NCBI RefSeq assembly: GCF_020829625.1
Contig: NZ_JAIVFX010000001.1
Span: 496,001-560,000, forward strand
Reading direction: 5' to 3'
Length of the DNA stretch: 64,000 nt
Source of the DNA: Nostoc sp. XA010
GTDB taxonomy: Bacteria; Cyanobacteriota; Cyanobacteriia; Cyanobacteriales; Nostocaceae
Made by a program: the position numbers and the translations under genes. The first letter of the stretch is position 1; every line of letters begins with the position of its first letter. Below are positions 27,254 to 34,986 of this stretch, one piece after another. The notes under the pieces are model-generated. The model had not been told where the DNA came from. It saw only the letters and a list, made by a program, of their open reading frames with translations, and searched no databases.

Positions 27254-27793
27254 TTATAATTTTTGCTCAAAGTTAGGTGCGTATGTTTGGAGTAAAGCAC
27301 TAACTTGGCGTACAACCTCATTTCCAGTGTTTTTACCCAAAGCTTGGCGTTCTGGGAAGAAATGGGGTCGATCGAGGTAACGGTTAATTGCCTCACTTAT
27401 TTGCTGAGAAATTAAGTCTTGCAGTTGTGCCTGAGCCGTTTGGCGCTGGAAGTTAGCACCTTCTTCTGTAGTAGCATATAAAGGTGGTAGCCTGTTGAGG
27501 GCGTAAGCAGCAATATCGCCGACATCTAAAGAACTTTCGCTGGTGGCTTCGATTTCTGCGACTCGGGCGATCGCTTCTGTCAGTACCAATTCTTCCATAA
27601 CGTTAATGAATTGTTTGCGAGGTACCGCCACTACCTCACTAGTCAATAGCGCACCCATCAGCCGATCCAACGCCATATACTCTTCAATTGAGAGTTCCGA
27701 GGCGTTGTCACAGATTCTACCGACTTCTGCTTCCATTGCTGGTGTCAAATAACCATCCTGGAGAGCTTGTTCTACAATTTTTTCGATACTCAT
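27254..27793 (-). CDS. ComFB-domain protein (c-di-GMP receptor family)
   Basis: About 179 aa from MSIEKIVEQALQDGYLTP, the usual start; an in-frame ATG lies five codons upstream at 27808. The conserved core, AVPRKQFINVMEELVLTEAIARVAE, followed by DVGDIAAYALNRLPPLYATTEEG, is that of the ComFB family (PF10719). Related cyanobacterial proteins bind cyclic di-GMP and affect natural competence, phototaxis or, in Anabaena (CdgR), cell size. It is soluble. Which of these roles applies here is not visible from the sequence. Confidence 0.88.
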   Translation of the reverse strand: MSIEKIVEQALQDGYLTPAMEAEVGRICDNASELSIEEYMALDRLMGALLTSEVVAVPRKQFINVMEELVLTEAIARVAEIEATSESSLDVGDIAAYALNRLPPLYATTEEGANFQRQTAQAQLQDLISQQISEAINRYLDRPHFFPERQALGKNTGNEVVRQVSALLQTYAPNFEQKL

Positions 27794-27915
27794 AATGCTT
27801 ATCATCATTTATGTTAGCCAAGCAAGGTAGGGATGGTATCAATCCAAATTCTTTTGTGTAATTCTCAGCAAAAAAAAACACAAATTATGCACAGACGCGA
27901 CCAACTCCGCCTCTA

Positions 27916-28830
27916 CTACTTAACGACCTTAGTTCGCCAAGGTGTTGGATCAACAGATTGTCCGTTGACATACAGACCCCAGTGCAAGTGCGGTCCCGTA
28001 GAAGCACCTGTTGAACCTACTGCGCCAATTAGTTGACCAGCTTTCACAAAATCACCTTCTTTAACGTTAATACGACTTAGGTGCATGAAAATACTGGTTA
28101 CTCCTTGACCGTGGTCAATGCCAACTACGTTACCGTGTACCCTAAACCCTTGGGATACCCTACCTACCAAAGCAACTCGCCCAGAGGCTGGGGCAATTAC
28201 GGATGAACCGGCAGCACCAGCGTAGTCAAGACCACGATGATAGTAGTCCTTTGCAAATGTACCATTATAGTAGCGACGTACACCATAGGTTGTACTCATC
28301 CGCCCTGCATTTGGCTTCAGAAATACTCCATTCCAATACTTTTCTGGTGTTTGTAGTAGCTTGAAAGCTGCCACACGCTTAAGTTCATACTCTGTAGCAT
28401 CTACTCCGGCTTTACCAGGTGGCAAAGTAATACGTTGTACGGGGAACTTGCGATTAAGCACATTCACTGCCAAGTTTTGTACTTGACCATCCCCTGTAAC
28501 CCGAAGTGTTCTAGTTCCAGCTTTTTCTAGCGGAGTTGTGGGAACAAAAGCCCGATACTGATTGGGGGCAATTTCAAAGGCTGGGTAAGTATTCTTACCA
28601 CTAGCTACTGTTAGATTGGTAGTATTATCGGGATTATCTCGATTAATCTCCACTGAGATTGTATCCCCTAATTTAGGATTAGTTGGAGTCACCTTTACTT
28701 GTAAAGCTTCTACAGGCAATGCCAAGGTGAGAGGGAGAACAGCAAATATTCCCTTTAACACATTTATTGCTTTGATATTAAAACCGAGCAACTTCTTGTT
28801 TGAACTACTAGCGCTATTCTCAATCATCAT
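27916..28830 (-). CDS. M23-family peptidoglycan endopeptidase (LytM fold)
   Basis: A 304-aa exported metallopeptidase. A signal segment (about 22-43, ending LPVEA) precedes a beta-rich Ig-like part starting LQVKVTPTNPKLGDTISVEI. The M23 domain covers about 170-300, with zinc ligands in HRGLDYAG (HxxxD) and HLHWGLY (HxH), plus the IFMHLSRI strand. It cleaves peptide cross-bridges in the cell wall or acts as an amidase activator if inactive, but the zinc residues look intact. It is 86 bases downstream of the ComFB-family start, on the same strand. Confidence 0.92.
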   Translation of the reverse strand: MMIENSASSSNKKLLGFNIKAINVLKGIFAVLPLTLALPVEALQVKVTPTNPKLGDTISVEINRDNPDNTTNLTVASGKNTYPAFEIAPNQYRAFVPTTPLEKAGTRTLRVTGDGQVQNLAVNVLNRKFPVQRITLPPGKAGVDATEYELKRVAAFKLLQTPEKYWNGVFLKPNAGRMSTTYGVRRYYNGTFAKDYYHRGLDYAGAAGSSVIAPASGRVALVGRVSQGFRVHGNVVGIDHGQGVTSIFMHLSRINVKEGDFVKAGQLIGAVGSTGASTGPHLHWGLYVNGQSVDPTPWRTKVVK

Positions 28831-29345
28831 AGAGCTACAAAAATCCCTTGCTTGTGTTGCAAAATAGACTAGCTTATTTCTACTAATGTTTCCTGTTTGA
28901 AGTAAATATTGTTGAAAACTATAAATATTGGGAAATCGGATAGGACAAAGGCAGGGGGTAAGAGATAAGGGAGAATGATTTGTAACTGTAATCGAGCAAA
29001 TTGGTATTAACTTTAATAATCAAGATGTATTACATTGGTAATGATCTTAAAATTTAACTAGATTAATGGCAAAGATCCTCTTGTGGCTTGACATAGGTAT
29101 CATTTGTTAGGCAATAAAAGAGACCTGTTGGGCTTTAACCATTAGATAATAATACTTGAAGAAATTTTTGGAATCAATTGGACACTTGTTCAACTGGACA
29201 CTCATACTACACTGTTAGGTTAAAGTTGGTGTAAGTAAATCACCAAGCCAGGTAAAGCAAGGGCAAGGGTAAAGCGTCAGAAATAAACCCAAAACATTTA
29301 GGCAATGCTATATCTAGTAAGATGTTGAGTATTTAATTTGCACAA
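28831..29345. other. Intergenic region upstream of the M23 peptidase gene
   Basis: About 515 bases, AT-rich, containing the presumed M23 gene promoter. No supported open frame or strong repeat was recognised. Two TGGACAC-like direct copies lie near 29179 and 29197. Confidence 0.4.
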
Positions 29346-29372
29346 ATAGGGTAGGCATCTTGCCCACCCTAT
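29346..29372 (-). terminator. Hairpin after devA, possible end of the devBCA transcript
   Basis: ATAGGGTAGGCA (29346-29357) pairs imperfectly with TGCCCACCCTAT (29361-29372) around TCT. It lies about 195 bases beyond the devA stop. It has the same GGGT/ACCC core as the hairpin after rpmA, so it may be a dispersed repeat as well. Confidence 0.4.
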
Positions 29373-29565
29373 CATAGATTTTATTGATGTATAGTATAAA
29401 TTATTTCTAGGATTTTCAGTTTATCTAATCTTAATGCTCGTTTATACACTCGTAACAGATATTACTAATGTTGATATGCGGGTGTCGAGTGTAAAATAAC
29501 AGTGATTTTACCTAAAATTTTCTCATTCAGAGTTGAAAAGCTCGATTAATAAAGGCTTATCAACT

Positions 29566-30258
29566 CTAAGCTGACAGTTTTACTTTTGACTTGAGTTTGC
29601 CATCTTCCATGTGAAGGATGCGATCGGCAATATCTAGGATGCGGTTATCATGAGTAACCATCAAGATAGTACAGCCTTGTTCTTTTGCTAGTTTTTGCAT
29701 GAGATTGACTACATCTCGTCCCGATTGACTGTCAAGGGCGGCTGTGGGTTCATCTGCCAGGATTATTTTAGGATGACTAACTAAGGCACGAGCGATCGCT
29801 ACTCGTTGTTTTTGTCCCCCAGACAGTTTATCAGGATAGTAATGCAAATGATTTCCTAATCCTACGTGTTCTAGCATTTGTGCTGACCTAGCTAGCATCT
29901 TTTTCAAGCCAAGATGTTTATGCAATTCCAAAGCCATTTTGACGTTTTGGAGTGCTGTTAAACTACCATGCAAGTTATGTGATTGGAAAATATAACCGTT
30001 ACGACGTCGCGCCTGCACTAGTTGTTCAGTACTAGCACCACAAAGTTCTCGTCCCAACACCCGCAAACTACCAGATTGGGTAGAACGTAATCCACCTACT
30101 AAGGTCAGCAAGGTAGTCTTTCCAGAACCAGAGGGCCCAGTCATAATAATAATTTCACCGGCGTTAATCTCCAAGTTGATGTTAGATAAAACTTGCTTAC
30201 GGAGTGAGCCTTGACCAAAATGGTGGTCGAGATTCTGGATGGAGATGACGGGAAGCAT
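29566..30258 (-). CDS. devA: DevA-family ABC exporter ATPase
   Basis: A 230-aa ATP-binding subunit. Walker A GPSGSGKT (41-48), signature LSGGQKQRVAIARAL, Walker B IILADEPTAALD and the His switch in LMVTHDNR are intact. It is of the LolD/MacB-like exporter group. It is the last gene of devB-devC-devA, the order found in heterocyst glycolipid export clusters of Anabaena. Nostoc genomes contain several such clusters, so this copy may export another glycolipid or envelope compound. Confidence 0.9.
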   Translation of the reverse strand: MLPVISIQNLDHHFGQGSLRKQVLSNINLEINAGEIIIMTGPSGSGKTTLLTLVGGLRSTQSGSLRVLGRELCGASTEQLVQARRRNGYIFQSHNLHGSLTALQNVKMALELHKHLGLKKMLARSAQMLEHVGLGNHLHYYPDKLSGGQKQRVAIARALVSHPKIILADEPTAALDSQSGRDVVNLMQKLAKEQGCTILMVTHDNRILDIADRILHMEDGKLKSKVKLSA

Positions 30259-30272
30259 ATTTGGGGAGTGGG

Positions 30273-30305
30273 GAGTTAAGAGTTAGGAGTTAGGAGTTAG
30301 GAGTT
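30273..30305. repeat. STRR between devC and devA
   Basis: GAGTTAG-type heptamers (about four units) fill the 96-base gap between devC and devA. Confidence 0.85.
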
Positions 30306-30354
30306 GTAAAAATTTTTCACTATTCCCTACTCCCTACTCCCCACTCGCCTAGGT

Positions 30355-31530
30355 TTAAAACATGTCAGCAGGATCGGCGGCTTGGAGTTTGCGGGTTGCG
30401 ATCGCACCGGAAATTGCACACATAATGATAGTCAGCACTAATACCTGCAATGCTCGAATCGCAGTCATGTACATGGGTAAATTTGTGGCGCTGCGAGTCA
30501 GTTGGTAAAGTGCTAAGGACACTCCTAATCCAGGGAAGAAGCCCAGCGCTGCCAATATCAACGATTCTTCAAGCACCACACCTAGCAGGTAGTAATTGCG
30601 ATATCCCATTGCTTTGAAGGTAGCGTACTCCCGAACATGGGCATTAACATCGGTGGAAAGAACTTGATAGACGATAATCACGCCCACTACAAAGCCCATT
30701 GATACACCCAGGCTGAAGATAAAGCCAATTGGGGAATTTGTTCTCCAGAAGTTGTTCTCAAATTCAATAAATTCGGCGTGGGTTAAGACTATGACATCAT
30801 CTTTTAGATAGGCTTTCAATGTTGCTGCTACCTTTTTCGGGTCATAACCGGGTTTTACCTTTATCAAACCTAAACTGACACTGCTGGACTGTCGCCCAGA
30901 AAATAGCCGCAAAAAGTTTTGATCGCTGGTAATCAAATTGCCATCAGAGCCAAAGGAAGCGCCGACTTGAAATAAGCCACTAATGGTAATTGTGCGCCGT
31001 TCTATTTCGGTGGTTAGGGTTTTACCTTGGGCAATTTGAGCGATCGCTTTTTGATAATCTCCTCTAGCACCACGATCAAACAAGACAGCACCTGGCAGCT
31101 TGATTGTCTGCAATTGCTGGTTAACATCTGGTAAGTCAAAGGCTGGCTTATCTGGATTAAACCCAATAACTAACACCCCCGCCTCACGGTGTGTTTGGGG
31201 ATTTTTCCAGATTGTGTTGTTGAAATACATTGGTTCTGCTGACTTCACCCCTGGTATATCCATTGCTTGGTAAAGTCGCCGCCGAGAAAATGTAGACAAG
31301 CTTGGCAAATTACGGGCTTGGGGACTAGTTAAAACAATGTCTGCTTGCAAACTGCGATGCAGTCTAGTGTTACTGTCATACAGCGCAGTCTGAAAGCCTA
31401 GTTGCATGAACATGAGAAGATCCGCAAAGGCAATCCCTGACAATGCTACTAAAAGACGGCTTTTTTCATGATTCAGTTGCAGCCATCCAAGAGGGGTTCG
31501 CCGTCGCAGTTGTTTAATCAATCCCATCAT
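30355..31530 (-). CDS. devC: DevC-family ABC exporter permease
   Basis: A MacB/FtsX-type permease of about 391 aa. The likely start is the ATG at 31528-31530 (MMGLIKQLRRRTPLGWLQL), matching the usual DevC start. The open frame reaches another 35 codons upstream, but that part is translated STRR (PLPPAPC units) and surely not native. A first helix (about residues 27-45), a large periplasmic domain and three C-terminal helices follow. It forms an efflux complex with DevB, DevA and a TolC-type outer-membrane channel such as HgdD. Confidence 0.9.
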   Translation of the reverse strand: MMGLIKQLRRRTPLGWLQLNHEKSRLLVALSGIAFADLLMFMQLGFQTALYDSNTRLHRSLQADIVLTSPQARNLPSLSTFSRRRLYQAMDIPGVKSAEPMYFNNTIWKNPQTHREAGVLVIGFNPDKPAFDLPDVNQQLQTIKLPGAVLFDRGARGDYQKAIAQIAQGKTLTTEIERRTITISGLFQVGASFGSDGNLITSDQNFLRLFSGRQSSSVSLGLIKVKPGYDPKKVAATLKAYLKDDVIVLTHAEFIEFENNFWRTNSPIGFIFSLGVSMGFVVGVIIVYQVLSTDVNAHVREYATFKAMGYRNYYLLGVVLEESLILAALGFFPGLGVSLALYQLTRSATNLPMYMTAIRALQVLVLTIIMCAISGAIATRKLQAADPADMF

Positions 31531-31539
31531 AAGAAGTGG

Positions 31540-31605
31540 AGGGCAGGGGGCGGGGGGCAGGGGGCAGGGGGCAGGGGGCAGGGGGCAGGGGGCAGGGGGC
31601 AGGGG
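31540..31605. repeat. STRR: CAGGGGG heptamers between devB and devC
   Basis: About nine near-perfect GGGGGCA heptamers fill most of the 115-base gap. Read from the minus strand they appear as CCCCCTG units ahead of devC. Confidence 0.92.
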
Positions 31606-31645
31606 AGATGGGGAATAACTTAAACCAATGCCCAATTCCCAATTC

Positions 31646-32857
31646 CTAATTCCCTATTCCCAATTCAATTACTGCCTTAACTTGCATATTGCTTAAGGTG
31701 GCGGCTTTTTGGCTGGAGGCTTCATCTAGCCGAATATGGACTTCGACTACTCTGTTATCGATATTGTTAGCAGGATCTGTGTTAATAACATTCTGCCGTC
31801 GCACTTGTAAGCCTTTGCGATCTACGATTCCCTGGAATTCAATGGAGAGGGAATCACCAAATACTCGTGCTTGCTGCCCTGAACGCACTTTGTCGATATC
31901 GCTTTCGTAGACTTCGGCTATGACATACATCTGCTTGGTTTGTCCGATATCAGCAATGCCATCATTTGATATTAATTCGCCAGGATGGGTATGGATCTCA
32001 AATACCTGTCCATCTTGAGGCGATCGCACTTCGGCCTGTTTTAAATTTACTTTTGCCAGATTCATGGCTGCTATGGCACGATTGACTTCTGCTTGGGCAG
32101 CTTTTATATCCACTCCTGGCACTTCGGCGATTTCATCGAGTGTTGCTGTGGCTTCTTTAATCTTTTGCTGGCTAGTTGATTGAGTCCGATTTAACTGTGC
32201 TTGTGCTTCTTGCAGGCTTTTTTGAGCGGTTTCCAAGTTTAAACGCTTATTATCTCGTTGGGAAGCGGAAATTGCCCCCTGTTTATATAGTTGCTGATAG
32301 CGTTCATCTTCTGCTTGGGCGTTACGCACTTCGGCTTGGAATCGCTCAATTGTCGCTGCTTGGGCATTAATGTCACCTTGACGTTCTGCTTCTAAGCGAG
32401 CGATCGCAGCTTTTTGGGCGGCAATTTCACCGGCTTTAGCACCTGCTTGGGTGCGGTTTAGGTTTGCCTGGGCTACTTTTACTTGTTCTTGTGCCTGTTC
32501 TAATTCTGCTTGCAAGCGATCGCGGCTGTTTAAAATCGCAATCACCTGTCCTGCTTTTACCCTATCCCCCTCTTTCACTAACAACTTTTCTACCCGACTT
32601 CCTTCGGCAGACACCGCAGCAGAGAGTTTAATTACCTTTCCCTGTGGTTCAATCCGCCCTAAAGCTGTTACCGTTTGTAACTGTGGCAATTGTGTTGCTG
32701 GCACTTGTGCTTCCGAATTTGCATAATTTTGCCAGTTTTTTAGTATATAAAAACTTATTGTGCCAATTGATAAAAATGCAATTATACCTATACCAACGGA
32801 TAGACGCAGAATAGACTTAGGGAACATTCTGTACCCTAGCTTTGAGTTTCGCACCAT
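31646..32857 (-). CDS. devB: DevB-family membrane-fusion protein (HlyD-like)
   Basis: A 403-aa periplasmic adaptor. One N-terminal membrane helix (about 18-38) is followed by a lipoyl-like half-motif, a long coiled-coil hairpin (about 110-245, rich in Gln, Ala and Glu) and a beta-barrel part (VRSPQDGQVFEIHTHPGELIS, then AEVYESDIDKVRSGQQARVF). It bridges the inner-membrane DevCA pump to an outer-membrane TolC-like pore. An in-frame ATG at residue 11 (MFPKSIL) is an alternative start. First gene of the operon. Confidence 0.92.
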   Translation of the reverse strand: MVRNSKLGYRMFPKSILRLSVGIGIIAFLSIGTISFYILKNWQNYANSEAQVPATQLPQLQTVTALGRIEPQGKVIKLSAAVSAEGSRVEKLLVKEGDRVKAGQVIAILNSRDRLQAELEQAQEQVKVAQANLNRTQAGAKAGEIAAQKAAIARLEAERQGDINAQAATIERFQAEVRNAQAEDERYQQLYKQGAISASQRDNKRLNLETAQKSLQEAQAQLNRTQSTSQQKIKEATATLDEIAEVPGVDIKAAQAEVNRAIAAMNLAKVNLKQAEVRSPQDGQVFEIHTHPGELISNDGIADIGQTKQMYVIAEVYESDIDKVRSGQQARVFGDSLSIEFQGIVDRKGLQVRRQNVINTDPANNIDNRVVEVHIRLDEASSQKAATLSNMQVKAVIELGIGN

Positions 32858-33222
32858 AGATTACCTCTTAACTAGTGGCGCAGAAAAAACTAAATAGTTA
32901 TTGTTAATCTTTCGATTCCGAGTTCATTAAAAAATGCTAATTGTTGATAATTTACCAACCTACTCTGATTTAGCTAGATAGGATAACAACAAGTCACTCT
33001 CCAATATTAATATACTTATGTTTTTGACGTAATAGTTTTGTTTTTTTTTAAAGTACTAAGGTATAGTAAACGTTCTTAAATTCGCGGGTTGTAACAGCGC
33101 CAACAATTAGAGACAAATTCAGTCAAAAGAAGATTTTTGTCAGAAAATAGTAACAAATAAATTCTAATTTAGGACTCATATTTGATTTTTGAACAAAACT
33201 CAGTACACCTTTATTCCTTCTT
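32858..33222. other. Upstream region of devBCA
   Basis: About 365 bases ahead of devB. Anabaena devBCA is activated through an NtcA site, but no clear GTA-N8-TAC palindrome was found on reading, so regulation by nitrogen control is not visible here. It is AT-rich and has no supported gene. Confidence 0.4.
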
Positions 33223-33262
33223 CCCAGTCCCCAGTCCCCAGTCCCCAGTCCCCAGTCCCCAG
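33223..33262. repeat. STRR: CCCCAGT heptamers
   Basis: About five to six heptamers of CCCCAGT lie 3' of the pentapeptide-repeat gene on the minus strand. Confidence 0.9.
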
Positions 33263-33287
33263 TTCCTTACCTCTATTAGCTTTTTGT

Positions 33288-34529
33288 TTACTTCCAGCTT
33301 TTGGGTATTTTAAAGTTCTCTGGTAAGATTGTTGTGCGATCGCCAATTGCCTGTTCAATCTGCTGTAATTTAAGGTTTTCACATCCGCTCAAGTTTGCTC
33401 TAGAGAGGTTAGCTTCTTGGAAGTTGGCATCTTGCAGGTTGGCTGTACTGAGTAACACAGCTTCTAAGTTGGCTCCAGCAAGTTTTGCGTTTTGCAAGTT
33501 ACTACCAATCAGGTTTGCATCTTGAAGGTTGCTATCCTCAAAGTTTACTCCTTCCAAGTTGGCATCACAAAGGACTGCTCCTTCTAAGTTGGCACCACAA
33601 AGGATTGCTCCTTCTAATTTGGCATCACAAAGGATTGCCCCTTCCAAGTTGGCATCGTAAAGGATTGCCTTTGAGAGGTTCGCTTTTCTGAGGACTACGC
33701 CTTGGAGATTGGCTTCTGGGAGCATTGCTTTTTGCAGATTGGCTTCATAGAAGATTGATCCGCAAAGATAGGTTATTGATAAGTCTGCCTCTGAGAGATT
33801 TGCTCGGGTAAAATTGACCCATTGCAAGTTAGCTCCAACGAGAATTGCCTTAGAAAGGTTTGCTTCAGTTAAGTCTGCATTACTGAGGTCTGTGTTGCGT
33901 AAATCTAGTTTCTGATTTACCGGATCTTTATGTGAATCGCGTCGTCCAATGACAGTCAAGGCTGTTTGAATATCTGTAGGAAGTTTTGATGAGTGCTGTG
34001 ACTCGTCCTCATATTTCTGATTTACTGGGGCATTCTCGCGGATAAATGCAGCGAGAATTTCCATAATTGTCCAATGGTCTTTGTGAGAATCTCTGGCAAT
34101 TCGCTCTAAAGCATAAATCGCGGCAAACCGCGTTTCAATCTTTTCATTTCCTAATTGTTCAATTGCTTTAGAAAAACGCTCTGGAACAATTTCTTCTAAA
34201 GTTTCTTGGGTGTTCTTAATATCAGTTACGATGTTGTTATCCCAAGCTAGTGCCCCAGAAAGGAGTTTAGTTAATCCACTCTGATTTTCACTAAAAGACA
34301 GTCTGGAAGTATAGTAAACATTAATAATTAATGCTAATCCTCCGATAATTATGGCAACAGTCGTTAATGCTTGATTAATATATTCTATTTTTTCTTGATT
34401 TGAAAATCCTGCAATGTTTTCAAAGAATGAAAAGATTAGAGTTAATGTGAAAATAAATATAATTGAGACAAATATCAAGAAAGTTGTGAGTCCATTTGTC
34501 TTTATGAGAGACATGTCATAAGTCTTCAT
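33288..34529 (-). CDS. Membrane-anchored pentapeptide-repeat protein, paralogue 1
   Basis: A 413-aa protein. Two N-terminal membrane helices (about 14-37 and 57-76) are followed by a conserved helical module (ERFSKAIEQLGNEKIETRFA, then HWTIMEILAAFIREN and DIQTALTVIGRRD). About 30 pentapeptide repeats A(D/N)LXX follow (220-385), folding as a right-handed quadrilateral helix. The end (QQIEQAIGDRTTILPENF) is a conserved capping tail. Relatives lie at 41756-43231, 43627-44370 and, in decayed form, at 41258-41669. Function is unknown; the helix may mediate protein contact. Confidence 0.9.
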   Translation of the reverse strand: MKTYDMSLIKTNGLTTFLIFVSIIFIFTLTLIFSFFENIAGFSNQEKIEYINQALTTVAIIIGGLALIINVYYTSRLSFSENQSGLTKLLSGALAWDNNIVTDIKNTQETLEEIVPERFSKAIEQLGNEKIETRFAAIYALERIARDSHKDHWTIMEILAAFIRENAPVNQKYEDESQHSSKLPTDIQTALTVIGRRDSHKDPVNQKLDLRNTDLSNADLTEANLSKAILVGANLQWVNFTRANLSEADLSITYLCGSIFYEANLQKAMLPEANLQGVVLRKANLSKAILYDANLEGAILCDAKLEGAILCGANLEGAVLCDANLEGVNFEDSNLQDANLIGSNLQNAKLAGANLEAVLLSTANLQDANFQEANLSRANLSGCENLKLQQIEQAIGDRTTILPENFKIPKSWK

Positions 34530-34698
34530 ATCTGACTCCTTACGGAAGTAAATTTAGGTTGATTTTAAGACGATATCCAAGGTTATGATAGAGTACAAAC
34601 ACGTAACTACTTGACAGTTCCTTAAATCTACTTCATAGAAATTATCTATAAAATCTTCGATAAGTTATTTTTCAAACATCCTCTGAACTGCCGTAGAT

Positions 34699-34850
34699 AG
34701 TGGTAGAAAGATAACATGGTTGTGCTTGAAGCGAAGCTATTCCACGCAATTGAAACGTTTGTATTAGCTATGGAGTGGTAGAAAGATAACATGGTTGTGC
34801 TTGAAGCGAAGCTATTCCACGCAATTGAAACGTTTGTATTAGCTATGGAG
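34699..34850. repeat. 75-bp perfect tandem duplication
   Basis: TGGTAGAAAGATAACATGG begins at 34701 and again at 34776, and 77 bases are identical with a period of 75. Both copies end CAATTGAAACGTTTGTATT, then AGCTATGGAG. The CAATTGAAAC ending resembles CRISPR repeats, but flanks on both sides are also duplicated, so a simple tandem duplication fits better. It lies in the gap between a pentapeptide gene and a hybrid kinase gene. Confidence 0.9.
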
Positions 34851-34986
34851 AATAATTTAAAAACTTTAACATTAATGAGGATCATCTAATTACTCAGGTT
34901 GATCGCAAACACCTAAGTAGATTGGACTAGTACCGCAAGGCGGAGTCAAAAGTCAAAAGTATTATGGAATAAGCTCTTTAGGTATT

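Noticed and set aside
30355..31635. Full-length open frame of devC including a Pro/Cys-rich N-terminus
   Set aside because: The first 35 codons are a translated heptamer STRR; the family start is MMGLIKQL at 31530.
32858..33222. NtcA-binding site upstream of devB
   Set aside because: No GTA-N8-TAC palindrome with suitable spacing to a -10 box was found on reading.
34699..34850. Possible minimal CRISPR array (two repeats, one spacer)
   Set aside because: The supposed spacer and both flanks are duplicated too, no cas gene is nearby, and only two units exist. A tandem duplication explains it fully.
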